A stretch of 23,361 nucleotides of DNA from JAJPHF01 sp035293805 (GTDB lineage: Bacteria; Chloroflexota; UBA6077; JAJPHF01). Below the pieces are notes generated by a model. It saw nothing but the letters and a program-made list of their open reading frames with translations, ran no database searches and was not told the origin of the DNA. Below are positions 1-7,980 of this stretch, in pieces (position 1 is the first letter of the stretch; the number at the start of each line of letters is the position of its first letter). The stretch is from positions 1 through 23,361 of the forward strand of contig DATGMD010000076.1 in the NCBI GenBank assembly GCA_035293805.1, given 5' to 3'. The translations under genes and the position numbers were made by a program.

Positions 1-2145
1 GCCCAGCGTCTCTGCCAGCACCGGCTCGAGCTTGGGATGCGGGTAGGTCACCGGCTCCTCGCCGCGCCGCCGCCGAATGTAGGGGCTCACCATGTTGCCC
101 TGGAGCGGGCCGGGGCGGATCAGCGACACCTGGGCCACCAGGTCGAGGAAGGTGCGCGGCTGGGTGCGCGGCAGGCTCTGCTGCTGGGCGCGGCTCTCGA
201 TCTGGAACAGGCCCACGGTATCCGCGCGGCCGATGAGGTCGTAGACGGCCGGGTCGTCGAGCGGGAGCGCGTCGAGGTCCGGGCGCTGACCGGTGCGCGC
301 CGCGATCAGCATGACCGCCTCGTCGACCAGCGAGAGCATGCCGAGGCTGAGCAGGTCGATCTTGATCAGCCCGCTGTCCTGCACGCCGTCCTTGTCCCAC
401 TGGGTGACCACCCGCCCCGGCATCCGCGCCGGCTCCAGCGGCACCAGCTCGACCAGCGGCACCGAGCTAATCACCATACCGCCCACGTGCTGCGATAGGT
501 GTCGCGGGAAGTCCGCGATCTCCGCGCACAGCTCCAGCAGCAGGGACCATAGCTTGCCCTCGCCCCAGCCCTCTCCCAGAGGGAGAGGGGGAGCGATGTC
601 CTCACCCCGGCCCTCTCCCTCGGGGAGAGGGGGAGGGCCGATGGGAGCGCCCTCATCCCCGCCCTCTCCCAAGGAGCGAGCCGGCGAGCTAGCGGCTGTT
701 CCCTCTCCCAGGGGGAGAGGGCTAGGGTGAGGGCCCGTTGCCGGCTGCGGGCTCGGACGAAAGTGTGGCCGCTCCAGCTGCCGCGCCAACCGATCGAGGG
801 CGTCGGGCGGCAGGCCCAGCGCCTTGCCGACGTCGCGCACGGCGCTGCGCGCCTGGTAGGTGATGTGCGTCGAGACGAGCGCCGCGTGCTCGCGCCCGTA
901 GCGCGTGTACACGTACTGCAGCACCTGCTCGCGGTGCTCGCGCGAGAAGTCGATGTCGATATCCGGCAGCGTCGACAGCTCCTCGTTCAGGAAGCGCCCG
1001 ACGAACAGCTTGTGGCGGATCGGATCGACGTTCGTCAGCCCCAGCACGTAGGCGACGATCGAGTTGGCCGCCGAGCCGCGTCCCTGGGCAGGGATGCGCT
1101 CGCGGCGCGCGAACTCCATCAGGTCCCAGACGATGAGGAAGTAGCCGGCCAGGCCGTGGCGGGCGATCAGCTCTAGCTCGTAGCCCAGCTTCGCGCCCAC
1201 CTCGCCGTCGGCATGGCCGTAGCGGGCCAGCGCCCCCGCGCGGCAACGCGCCGCCAGGTAGCTGTCGGGCGTTTCGCCGGGCGGCAGCGGGAAGTCGGGG
1301 AAGCGGTAGGCGGCGAGCTGCACGCGCGCCTGGCAGCGCTCGGCGATCGCCAGTGTGTTGCGCACCGCCTCGGGCAGCTCGGCGAACAGCCGCGCCATCG
1401 CCGCGGCATCCTTCAAATAGTACTCGGCGTTCGGGCGGCGCAGGTGGTGCGCGGCGTCGAGCGGCGTGCGGTGGCGGATGCTGACGAGCACGTCCTGCAA
1501 GCGATGGCGCGGGCGCACGTGGTAGTGGACGTTGTTGGTGGCGACGACGCCCAGCCCCAACTCACGCGCGAGAGCCCGCTGCCCGCGGATGAGGCGCCGC
1601 TCGCCGGGCAGGTAGTGGCGCTGCAGCTCGATCCAGCAGCGGTCGGGGCCGAACACCGCGCGCAGCCAGGCGGCGGCGGCGCGGGCGGCTTCTGGCTGAC
1701 CGGCGAGCAGCGGTGCGGCCACCGGCCCTTGGCGGCAGCCCGACAGCACGATCAGCCCGGCACTGTGCGCCGCCAGTTGTGCGGGAGCGAGCACCGCCTG
1801 GCCTTTTGGCTGCTCCGCGTGGGCCAGGCTGAGCAGCCGGCAGAGATTGCGGTAGCCCTGCTCGTCGGCGGTGAGCACGGTGAGGTGAGCAGGTGGCGCC
1901 GAGGGATCGGCGGGCGCCTGCTGCGCCAGCGTCAGCTCAGCGCCCACGACCGGCTGGAGGCCAAAGGTTTCCGCGAGGCGGCAGAAGGTCGGGGCGCTGT
2001 AGAGGCCGTCGTGGTCGGTGAGGGCAAGCGCGCGCAGCCCTAGCGCGCTCGCCTGCGCCACCAGCTCCTCCGGCTGCGAGGCGCCGTCGAGCAGCGAGTA
2101 GCTGCTGTGGCAATGTAGCTCGGCATACTCCGGCGTGGCAGACAT
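1..2145 (-). CDS. dnaE2: Error-prone DNA polymerase DnaE2 (C-family), 3' end beyond the window
   Basis: This is the N-terminal 715 codons of a C-family polymerase of the DnaE2 type, which performs translesion synthesis in the ImuB-DnaE2 mutasome; the frame is open to base 1. A PHP domain starts at residue 8 (ELHCHSSYS, then LTDHDG). The palm has PDIDIDF at residues 394-400 and IKID with Asp597, giving the full acidic triad, so catalysis looks intact. Residues about 471-531 are a Pro/Gly/Glu-rich stretch (repeated PLPLGEG-like units) encoded by four CCCTCTCCC-type repeats; it lies between the palm and the conserved FPRHLSQHVGGMVIS segment. The start has a GGAG motif and lies 16 bases after the DUF6504 stop. 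Family members are about 1,050-1,150 aa, so roughly a third is missing. DnaE2 rather than DnaE1 is inferred from the imuB/DUF6504 partners. Confidence 0.93.
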   Translation of the reverse strand, partial: MSATPEYAELHCHSSYSLLDGASQPEELVAQASALGLRALALTDHDGLYSAPTFCRLAETFGLQPVVGAELTLAQQAPADPSAPPAHLTVLTADEQGYRNLCRLLSLAHAEQPKGQAVLAPAQLAAHSAGLIVLSGCRQGPVAAPLLAGQPEAARAAAAWLRAVFGPDRCWIELQRHYLPGERRLIRGQRALARELGLGVVATNNVHYHVRPRHRLQDVLVSIRHRTPLDAAHHLRRPNAEYYLKDAAAMARLFAELPEAVRNTLAIAERCQARVQLAAYRFPDFPLPPGETPDSYLAARCRAGALARYGHADGEVGAKLGYELELIARHGLAGYFLIVWDLMEFARRERIPAQGRGSAANSIVAYVLGLTNVDPIRHKLFVGRFLNEELSTLPDIDIDFSREHREQVLQYVYTRYGREHAALVSTHITYQARSAVRDVGKALGLPPDALDRLARQLERPHFRPSPQPATGPHPSPLPLGEGTAASSPARSLGEGGDEGAPIGPPPLPEGEGRGEDIAPPLPLGEGWGEGKLWSLLLELCAEIADFPRHLSQHVGGMVISSVPLVELVPLEPARMPGRVVTQWDKDGVQDSGLIKIDLLSLGMLSLVDEAVMLIAARTGQRPDLDALPLDDPAVYDLIGRADTVGLFQIESRAQQQSLPRTQPRTFLDLVAQVSLIRPGPLQGNMVSPYIRRRRGEEPVTYPHPKLEPVLAETLG
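556..732. repeat. Cluster of four CCCTCTCCC-type palindromic repeats inside dnaE2 (family C)
   Basis: Four units resembling CCTCACCCCGGCCCTCTCCC, each followed by a GGGAGAGGG-like arm or a degenerate version, lie head to tail, with the last in the opposite orientation. The stretch contains no stop in the dnaE2 frame and its length keeps that frame. A single related unit occurs at 8403-8441. They look like mobile REP/MITE-like elements that inserted and amplified within a loop-coding region. Confidence 0.85.
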
Positions 2146-2161
2146 ACGGCTCCGCGAACCG

Positions 2162-2632
2162 CTAGCAACGCTGCTCCCACCAGGTTCCCATGATCCGATC
2201 CAGAAAGAGCGTGAGGCGGCAGCCGTCGGCCAGCGTGACGGCGAAGTAGTGGCGGCTGATCTCGTCGCGCCACCACTCGTCGTCCACGCGCCAATCGTCC
2301 TCCACCGACGCCACCGCCCGCCGCTTCCCACGCCACGCCACCCACCGCGGCACCGGTCCGTCCGGGCCATCCGTCGCCTCCACCACGAGCGGCCGCGGCG
2401 CTTTAAGCGGCGTCGGCGGCCACCGGCCTTCGGCGGGCAGCGCCACGCCACGCGCCGAAGGCCCGTTCCGTGATGGCTCGCGTCCCGCTCGTCCGTACCG
2501 CGATCGCTCGCGCGCCGCATCGTAGGGCAGAGGCTTGTCCCCCGCCCGCGCCTGGCGATCGGCGCGAGCCGGCGTCCCGGCCATTCCCGCGAGCGAGGGG
2601 CGCACCTTAGCGGCCGCGCCACCGCGCGCCAT
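2162..2632 (-). CDS. DUF6504-like mutasome-associated protein
   Basis: A 156-residue protein between imuB and dnaE2. The C-terminal half (about residues 82-155, from VVEATDGPDG to the end) has the pattern of DUF6504: a WRGKRRAV strand, then DDWRVDDEWW, then SRHYFAVTLADG. Small proteins of this kind are known between imuB and dnaE2 in high-GC bacteria; their biochemical role is unknown. The N-terminal 80 residues are Arg/Ala/Pro-rich and probably disordered. Its ATG shares one base with the imuB stop (TGATG), so translational coupling is likely, and it ends 16 bases before dnaE2. An internal start is possible because the N-terminus is not conserved-looking. The family name is recognised from sequence pattern and position only. 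Confidence 0.7.
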   Translation of the reverse strand: MARGGAAAKVRPSLAGMAGTPARADRQARAGDKPLPYDAARERSRYGRAGREPSRNGPSARGVALPAEGRWPPTPLKAPRPLVVEATDGPDGPVPRWVAWRGKRRAVASVEDDWRVDDEWWRDEISRHYFAVTLADGCRLTLFLDRIMGTWWEQRC

Positions 2633-3915
2633 CAGGAGGCCTCCACCAGCGCGTAGCGCCGCTCGGGCAGCCGGTGCCGCGGATCGAGCGCGACGACGCG
2701 CTGCAGCGGGTTCGCGCCGAAGCGCGTGCGCAGGCTCCGCGTGGCGGCCGCGAGCGCCAGCCGCATCGCGCCGCGCGCGTCGAACAGCGCCGGCTGGAGC
2801 GGCGTCGGCGCTCCCAAATCGCGCAGCTCCAGCCGCGCGCCGACGACGGCCCCCGGCAGCATCGCGCGCAGCAGCGCCGTTTGCAGCGCGAAGCGTAGCG
2901 CCCCCGCCTCCGCCGTCGGGTCGTGCAGCGCCACGGTGAGCGGCAGCCGGGTCCCCTCTAGCTCCAACATCAGGTGCAGGCTACCCGCCACCTGGCCCGT
3001 CGGCAGGTCGTCCAGCGCGCGGTCGAGCAACGCCTCGGCGGCGGCGAGCAGTTGCGCGCGATCGGCGCAGGGCGTGTCGAAGACCGTCTCGGCGCTGGGG
3101 ATGCAGGGCGGCGTGCGTAATGCGAGCGGCCGGCGGTCGCGGCCGTGCGCGATCTCCCAGGCGAGTCGCCCCTCGGGTCCGAACTGCGCCTGCACCGCGC
3201 CCAGCGGCAGCGCCGCCAGCGCGCCAATCGTGCGCAGCCCCAGCAGCTCCAGCCGCCGCCGCATCTCCGCCGACACCGGCAGCAGCGCGGCCGGCAGCGA
3301 TGCCAGATGCACCGCCGTCTCGCCCGGCGGCACCCACGCCACCGTGCCCGCCGCCGCGCGCCGCGCCACGATCCACGCCGCCCCGCGCCCCTCGGCCACG
3401 CCCACCGCCGCCACGTAGCCCGTACTGGCCGCCAGCGCGTCGACGAGCCAGGCAAGCCGCCGCTGTGGCTGGGGGATAGGGGGTAGGGGATAGGGATGAG
3501 GCAAGCTGCCTTGTCTCCCATCCCCTACACCCCAGCCCCCAGTCCCTAGCAGGGCGCTGCCCGGCTCGGCCGGCTCGACGGCCACGTGGGCTTCGAGCGC
3601 GGCCAGCAGCCGCTCGCTCTCGTGGGCCAGGTAGGCGGGGTCGAACGGGCGCCGCACGAGCGTGGGGCAGAGGCTCTCCGCCTGTGCCAGCGGCATGCCG
3701 ACACGCATGCCGGCCGCGGCCGCCGCTTCCGAGAGCGCCGCCACCCGCCACGCGCCCTGCTTGGGCGCTCCCAACACCAGCGGCTGCTCGGCCAGCGCCG
3801 GCTCGCGCTGACACTGCGCTGCCGCCGCGAACCACGGCACCCGCAGCGCCGCCACCCGCGGCCCCCGCTCGTCCGCGGCCGCGGCACTCGCCGTATGGCG
3901 CCTATCGCGCGGCAT
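2632..3915 (-). CDS. imuB: ImuB-like inactive Y-family polymerase
   Basis: A 427-residue DinB/UmuC-superfamily protein of the ImuB type, the adaptor that links DnaE2 to the sliding clamp. The N-terminal strand reads ALRVPWF (residues 23-29), where active Y-family enzymes have DMDAFF, so the first metal-binding Asp is absent, as expected for ImuB. The segment where the second acidic pair normally follows (VEPAEPGSALL, then D-L/V) is interrupted by a translated repeat, residues 124-151 (GTGGWGVGDG to PIPQPQ). A helix-hairpin-helix-like segment (LELLGLRTIGALAALP) and a little-finger-like C-terminal region follow. I chose the ATG at 3915 because longer versions would run far into the upstream gene; it overlaps that gene by 14 bases. 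ImuA is not seen in the window. Confidence 0.85.
   Translation of the reverse strand: MPRDRRHTASAAAADERGPRVAALRVPWFAAAAQCQREPALAEQPLVLGAPKQGAWRVAALSEAAAAAGMRVGMPLAQAESLCPTLVRRPFDPAYLAHESERLLAALEAHVAVEPAEPGSALLGTGGWGVGDGRQGSLPHPYPLPPIPQPQRRLAWLVDALAASTGYVAAVGVAEGRGAAWIVARRAAAGTVAWVPPGETAVHLASLPAALLPVSAEMRRRLELLGLRTIGALAALPLGAVQAQFGPEGRLAWEIAHGRDRRPLALRTPPCIPSAETVFDTPCADRAQLLAAAEALLDRALDDLPTGQVAGSLHLMLELEGTRLPLTVALHDPTAEAGALRFALQTALLRAMLPGAVVGARLELRDLGAPTPLQPALFDARGAMRLALAAATRSLRTRFGANPLQRVVALDPRHRLPERRYALVEAS
3463..3546. repeat. In-frame G/C-rich palindromic repeat inside imuB (family D)
   Basis: The plus strand runs from GGGGGATAGGGGGTAGGGG through GGCAAGCTGCC to CATCCCCTACACCCCAGCCCC, an imperfect palindrome of about 84 bases. 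It is open in the imuB frame, encoding 28 Gly- then Pro-rich residues, with no counterpart expected in the Y-family fold at that site. It is distinct from the CCCTCTCCC family. Confidence 0.75.
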
Positions 3916-4162
3916 TTGCGACCGCCCGCGTGCCGCTGTACAGGCCGCTCGCCGCCAGGCCCAGCGCCAGCCCGCCGAGCGTCGCCTGCGCCCACTCGGC
4001 GCCGCCAACCCCGCCGAGCGCCGCGCGGTAGCCCAGGCTGAGCGCCAGGCCCAGCCCCAGCGCCACCGCCGGCGCCCAGCGCGCGTCCAACCCCACGCCC
4101 TTCGCCACCTCCACCAGCCCCACGATCAGCGGCACCCCCGCCACTCCCGCGACCTCTTCCAT
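3902..4162 (-). CDS. Small holin-like membrane protein
   Basis: An 86-residue protein with three hydrophobic stretches: VAGVPLIVGLVEVAKGVGL near the N-terminus, APAVALGLGLALSLGY in the middle, and ATLGGLALGLAASGLY near the C-terminus. The size, topology and position after tail genes fit a phage holin (inference); no specific holin family can be proved by eye. The start has a good ribosome binding site (GGGAGGG, about 4 bases before ATG). Its 3' end overlaps the imuB start by 14 bases, physically tying the phage-like module to the mutasome genes. It could instead be a small membrane protein of the mutasome operon. Confidence 0.6.
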   Translation of the reverse strand: MEEVAGVAGVPLIVGLVEVAKGVGLDARWAPAVALGLGLALSLGYRAALGGVGGAEWAQATLGGLALGLAASGLYSGTRAVANAAR

Positions 4163-4203
4163 CTCACCCTCCCACCTAGGTAGGATTCTGCTCGCCCCGT
4201 CCT

Positions 4204-4220
4204 ACTCAGCACTCAGCACT
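4204..4220. repeat. Heptamer repeat ACTCAGC (family A copy)
   Basis: ACTCAGCACTCAGCACT lies in the 63-base gap between the propeller and holin-like genes, 5 bases after the propeller stop. The same unit recurs at 12681-12710, 13861-13896 and 13981-14013. Confidence 0.75.
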
Positions 4221-4225
4221 CGTCG

Positions 4226-6016
4226 TCACGCCTCCACCAGCTTCGCTCGCGCCCGCGTCTGCCAGCCGTCGCGGTGCGGCAGCCGGGCCACCGTCTCGCG
4301 CAGGTCGGCGAAGTACACGCGGTAGCTCGCGCCATCCAGGTCCACGAACGCCAGCGTGCCCTTGCTCCCGCGCGCCGCCCACAGCGCCGCGCTGAGCTGC
4401 GCGCCGGTGAGCGGCTCGGCCGTGCCGTCGAGCGTGCGCAGCGGCGCCGCCCCCGTGCCCTCCAGCAGCACGTCGAACTCCCACGCGCGCCGCACGTCGG
4501 GCACCAGCGCGTACTCCACCAGCACGCTCTTCACCGTCGCCGTGCTGCTGCCGCCGCTCGTCAGCGTCACCTGTAGCTCGATCTCCCGCCCGGTCGTCGC
4601 CGGCGGGAACGTCGCCGTGCTCGTCGTGCTGCCAGCCGCACCGTTGCTCACCAGCGGCGTCCAGCCCGTCGCGCCGTCCAGCCGGTAGGCTACGGCCACG
4701 CTCTGCCCGCTCTGTAGCGGCCCGTGCGTCGCCGTGATGCGCCGCCACGCCTTGTCGACCGACGGCAGCCCCGCGTCGAAGCGCGCCGTCTCCAGCGTGC
4801 CCGCCGCGTTGTAAGTGCTGCCCAGCCCGAGCTTGTAGATCCGCGCGCCCGTCCCCGTCGCCAGCTCCTCGGCCAGATACAGGTCCCCGTTCAGCGCGCC
4901 CAGGTGGCGCACGCCCAGGCCGCCCGCGCCGGCCGCCGTCAGCCCATCGGGCCGTAGCTCGTGCCACGCCGTGCCGTCCGCGCTCGCCACCACCGTGCGG
5001 AAGCTGTCGGACCACGCCAGGCCCGCGTACAGCCGCCCGCCAAACGCCACCATGCCGCGCACCCGCGCGCCGCTCGGGCCGTAGCCTGCCAGCACCTCGA
5101 CCAGGTCGCGGCCGTTGAACTGCCAGATGCGGTTGTCGCGCCCCGAGCCCAAGTAGTAGCTCGTGCCCAGCGCCGCGCCGCTCTGCACCCAGTTCTCGGC
5201 CAGCGTCGCCACCAGCCGCCAGTCCGTGCCGTCGTAGCTGTAGAGCAGGCCGTTGCCGCCCGCGTCGGCCGCGGCGACGTACAGCTTGCCGTCGAAGACG
5301 AACAGGTGCTCCGCCGTCGCGCCCTCCAGGGTGATCAGATTCGTCGCCGCCGTGCCGTCCCAGGCGTATACTTGCGAGCCGGCGTCATAGCTCACGCCCA
5401 GGTACAGCAGCCGCGTCGTCCCGCTCGGCACGTACACCGCCATCGCCCCGATGCTCTGCGCGCCCGAGACCGTCGTGGCCAGCGCGAAGGTGCCGACCGA
5501 GGCGTCGAACTTGTACAGCCGGCCGTTCGAGCCGCTGCCCAGCCACACCGCGTCCTTGTAGGCCGCCAGCCCGCCGGCCGCCGTCGGCCCGGCCGCGCTG
5601 TACACGGCCGGCGCGACGCCCTCCGTCTCAGCGCGGTAGAGGTACAGCGTGCCGCTCACCGCCGTCGCCCAGAACAGTCCCGAGCGGTAGGTCACGAACC
5701 CCCGCAGCCCCGCGGCGGCCGGACTGGGCGCCCAGGCGCTCACCGCCGTGGCGCGCGGCCCGCTCTGGAGCTGCCCCTCGCCCAGCGTGTCCAGGCCCGC
5801 GCCCGCCTGCCAGCGCCCGGGCGCCCGCTCGTCCCAGCGCCGGTAGCCGCGGCCGCCGCGCCAGTCGGTCTGCGCCCACACGGCCACGTCCTTCAGGTCG
5901 GCGTACAGCCGGTTGCCGCTCGCCTGCTTGCCGGCGAACTGCTCGCCCGCCTCCTTACGGTAGCTCGCCAGGTCGATCAGGTAGCCCTGCCCGTTCAGCG
6001 TCAGATGGTATTGCAT
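4226..6016 (-). CDS. Phage tail-like protein with beta-propeller repeats
   Basis: A 596-residue protein with no signal peptide or membrane segment. From about residue 100 to 400 it has repeated blade-like units of about 40-50 residues with the pattern G-x-LY-x-Y/F-D-G (for example GNGLLYSYDGTDWRLVA), typical of Kelch/WD-like propellers. Residues about 400-510 form beta-sandwich-like sequence (VAVAYRLDGATGWTPLV; REIELQVTLTS). The C-terminus (KGTLAFVDLDGASYRVYFADL, then RARAKLVEA) resembles the end of distal tail proteins. A tail tip or receptor-binding role is inferred from the neighbours. The ATG touches the family B repeat at 6017-6117 and has no Shine-Dalgarno sequence, unlike the other genes in this module. 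Confidence 0.7.
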   Translation of the reverse strand: MQYHLTLNGQGYLIDLASYRKEAGEQFAGKQASGNRLYADLKDVAVWAQTDWRGGRGYRRWDERAPGRWQAGAGLDTLGEGQLQSGPRATAVSAWAPSPAAAGLRGFVTYRSGLFWATAVSGTLYLYRAETEGVAPAVYSAAGPTAAGGLAAYKDAVWLGSGSNGRLYKFDASVGTFALATTVSGAQSIGAMAVYVPSGTTRLLYLGVSYDAGSQVYAWDGTAATNLITLEGATAEHLFVFDGKLYVAAADAGGNGLLYSYDGTDWRLVATLAENWVQSGAALGTSYYLGSGRDNRIWQFNGRDLVEVLAGYGPSGARVRGMVAFGGRLYAGLAWSDSFRTVVASADGTAWHELRPDGLTAAGAGGLGVRHLGALNGDLYLAEELATGTGARIYKLGLGSTYNAAGTLETARFDAGLPSVDKAWRRITATHGPLQSGQSVAVAYRLDGATGWTPLVSNGAAGSTTSTATFPPATTGREIELQVTLTSGGSSTATVKSVLVEYALVPDVRRAWEFDVLLEGTGAAPLRTLDGTAEPLTGAQLSAALWAARGSKGTLAFVDLDGASYRVYFADLRETVARLPHRDGWQTRARAKLVEA

Positions 6017-6117
6017 AGCTGTCAGCCGTCAGTGGTCAGCTATCAGCTATCAGCTATCAGCAGACGCGAACGCCCTTGCTGACGGCTGACAGCTGATGGC
6101 TGACAGCTGATAGCTAG
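6017..6117. repeat. Inverted heptamer repeat filling an intergenic gap (family B, copy 1)
   Basis: Tandem CAGCTAT units on the left, a core CAGCAGACGCGAACGCC, and GCTGACAGCTGAT units on the right form a long imperfect inverted repeat. It fills the whole space between two phage genes, contributes the upstream gene's TAG stop, and abuts the downstream ATG. Confidence 0.9.
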
Positions 6118-6497
6118 CTGGCCGCGGCCGTCGTCGGGCGGCCGCTCCAGTGGCCCAGGCGAGCCGAGACGCCGCCGAAGCTGGGCGACGTGCCCCCCAC
6201 CGTCGTCGCCACGCGCACGTACGGGCGGCCCTGCTTGGTCTTGAACTCGCGCTGCTGGCGGCTGCCGGTCGCCGTCACCTGCGTGAAGGCCACCCCCGTG
6301 TCGGCCCACGCCGAGCCATCCGCCGAGTCCTGGAGCTTCACGTCGAGCGTCGGGCTGGTGCCGCTCACCGTGCCCGCCACCTCCAGCTGCACCCGCAGCT
6401 CGGCGCCCTCGCCGACGTTGAAGCCCGCGCTATTCGTGCTGCTCGTCAGCGTCTGGTTGTTGAACGCGAGCAGGTTCGCATCCCACGGTCCAGGCAT
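6114..6497 (-). CDS. Small phage-like structural protein, function unknown
   Basis: A 127-residue, beta-rich protein that I cannot assign to a named family. It begins MPGPWDANLLAFNNQTLTSS and has alternating strands (GAELRVQLEVAGTVSG; TLDVKLQDSADGSAW; RPYVRVATTVGG). The phrase DVKLQDSADGSAWADTG is typical of small head or tail structural proteins that follow capsid genes in phages (recalled pattern, not a search). It lies between the capsid and propeller genes with a good ribosome binding site (GGAGGG). Family B repeats flank it on both sides, and its TAG stop lies in the repeat. A head-decoration or tail-accessory role is inferred from position. Confidence 0.6.
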   Translation of the reverse strand: MPGPWDANLLAFNNQTLTSSTNSAGFNVGEGAELRVQLEVAGTVSGTSPTLDVKLQDSADGSAWADTGVAFTQVTATGSRQQREFKTKQGRPYVRVATTVGGTSPSFGGVSARLGHWSGRPTTAAAS

Positions 6498-6508
6498 CGT
6501 CCCTCCAG

Positions 6509-6595
6509 GCTGTCAGCGATCAGCTATCAGCTATCAGCAGACGCGAACGCCGCTCACTGATAGCTGACGGCTGATAGCTGATTGCTGATCGCTAA
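6509..6595. repeat. Inverted heptamer repeat (family B, copy 2)
   Basis: GCTGTCAGCGATCAGCTATC units, core CAGCAGACGCGAACGCC (identical to copy 1), then TGATAGCTGACGGCTGATAG. It fills the gap after the capsid gene, and the capsid stop TAG is part of the edge sequence TTAGCGATCAGC. Confidence 0.9.
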
Positions 6596-7479
6596 CTCGC
6601 GTTGATCCCGCGCAGGCGAGCGCAGGCGTTGTCGCGGAACAGCGCCAGGCCGCAGTACCAGCGGATGCGCGTGCGCACCGCGTCCTTCGACTCGAGCTGG
6701 CCCACGTCCACCACCTCGATACCGCCGTTCTGCAGCCCGCCCAGCGCGTCGCCGAACCCGAAGCTGAGCGCGTAGATGCTGCTGAGCGCCGTGCCGCTGC
6801 CGAGTGTCTCGTCGTCGGGCACGAAGTCCGAGTGGACCACGGGAATGCCGTCGTAGAGCATCACGCGGCGCCCGAACTGATCGCCCGTCTCCACGTAGTG
6901 CGTCGAGGCCTGGAGTAGGCTCTTCAGCTTGCGACGCGAGCGGCGGCTCATCAGCAGCAGGTCCGGCTTGCCGCCGCGCACCAGGTCGACGAGCTGATCC
7001 AGCATGGCGAGCGTCAGCGCCGCGCCGTTCGCGCCCGCGTCCAGCGTCTGGCTGGCCGGGATCAGCTTGCGCAGGCCGTCGAAGCTGTTGGGGTCGGTTG
7101 CCGAGTCGCCCGTCACGAACGCCGTCTCGAACGCGCGCCGCACCGCCTTCGCCTTCATGGCGATCTGCGTCGCGCGCTGGTCGTTCTGATCACTCATCGT
7201 GCGGCGGAGGAAGTTGTCCACGTCCACGTCGCCGCCGAGGATCGCCAGGTTGGCGGTGCGCGTGGCGAAGGTCGCCGCGCCCTCGGTCCAGGTGGCGTTG
7301 ACCGCGTAGAAGCTGGCCGTCCCCGGCGAGACCTCCATGTTGTACTTCAGGCTGTTGCCCTCGACGCTCTCGAAGGGCAGCACTTGCAGCACCGGCGAGT
7401 CCTCGACGACCGTCTCGATCACGCCCCGCACGAGCATATCGGTCGTCAGCCGCGCCGCGTCCACCAGCGTTAGTGCCAT
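6592..7479 (-). CDS. HK97-fold phage major capsid protein
   Basis: A 295-residue protein with the features of HK97-type capsids. The N-terminal helix (ALTLVDAARLTTDMLVRGVIETVVEDSPVLQVLPF) leads into an E-loop-like region (LKYNMEVSPGTASFYAVNATW). Then come the spine/P-domain helix (DQRATQIAMKAKAVRRAFETAFVTGD), NSFDGLRKLIPASQTL, an A-domain helix with PDLLLMSRRSRRKLKSLL, and YDGIPVVHSDFVPDDE before a C-terminal strand series. Length is normal for a capsid without a fused protease or delta domain. It is preceded by a scaffold-like gene, the usual order. The start has a strong GGAGGAG site. No terminase or portal gene accompanies it here. Confidence 0.87.
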   Translation of the reverse strand: MALTLVDAARLTTDMLVRGVIETVVEDSPVLQVLPFESVEGNSLKYNMEVSPGTASFYAVNATWTEGAATFATRTANLAILGGDVDVDNFLRRTMSDQNDQRATQIAMKAKAVRRAFETAFVTGDSATDPNSFDGLRKLIPASQTLDAGANGAALTLAMLDQLVDLVRGGKPDLLLMSRRSRRKLKSLLQASTHYVETGDQFGRRVMLYDGIPVVHSDFVPDDETLGSGTALSSIYALSFGFGDALGGLQNGGIEVVDVGQLESKDAVRTRIRWYCGLALFRDNACARLRGINAS

Positions 7480-7489
7480 GTCTCCTCCA

Positions 7490-7566
7490 AGCTGTCAGCG
7501 CTCGGCCGTCAGCTATCAGTCGGGCGCCCCGCGTCTGCTGAGAGCTGACGGCTGAGCGCTAATTGC
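7490..7566. repeat. Inverted heptamer repeat (family B, copy 3)
   Basis: GCTGTCAGCGCTCGGCCGTC units, a core in reverse orientation (GCGTCTGCTG), then AGAGCTGACGGCTGAGCGCT. It occupies the gap between the scaffold-like and capsid genes, leaving only the capsid ribosome binding site outside. Confidence 0.87.
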
Positions 7567-7967
7567 TACTTGCGTCGTAGCGCCTCGGCGATCTTCGCCT
7601 GCGGGCTGAGCCCCTCCAGGCTCGGCTGCGCTCGTGGCGGGTTGCCCACCGGCACGGCGGCGGCCGCCTCGGCGCGCAGCTGCTCGGCGATGCGTGCGTG
7701 CGCTTCGCGGGCCTGCGCCACCGAGGCGTCCAGCGCCTCCACCGAGTCGCCCTGCACCAGCGCCTCTACGATCGTGCCGCGGTGCTCGGCCAGCAGCGCG
7801 CGCCGGTGGGCCGCGAGCAGCGCCTGCCGCGCCGCGTCGCGCTCCGCCATTAGCGCCACCAGGCTCGACTCCAGCCCGCTCCCCTCGACGATCGACGGTG
7901 CGCTCCTCTCCGCCACCGTGGGCTCAGCGCCCACCCCCGGTCCGCTCGGGCTCCCTTCGTCGCTCAT
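7566..7967 (-). CDS. Putative capsid scaffolding protein
   Basis: A 133-residue protein immediately upstream of the capsid gene. The N-terminus is acidic and disordered-looking (MSDEGSPSGPGVGAEP). Residues about 35-105 form a long Ala/Glu/Arg-rich helix or coiled coil (SLVALMAERDAARQALLAAH, EALDASVAQAREAHARIAEQLRAE), and the C-terminus is basic (QAKIAEALRRK). This architecture and position are characteristic of phage scaffolding proteins, although sequence conservation in that class is poor, so the function is inferred. I chose the ATG at 7967 because GGAAAGGAG lies about 6 bases upstream; a GTG two codons earlier is in frame but overlaps that site. Confidence 0.7.
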   Translation of the reverse strand: MSDEGSPSGPGVGAEPTVAERSAPSIVEGSGLESSLVALMAERDAARQALLAAHRRALLAEHRGTIVEALVQGDSVEALDASVAQAREAHARIAEQLRAEAAAAVPVGNPPRAQPSLEGLSPQAKIAEALRRK

Positions 7968-7980
7968 GACCACTCCTTTC

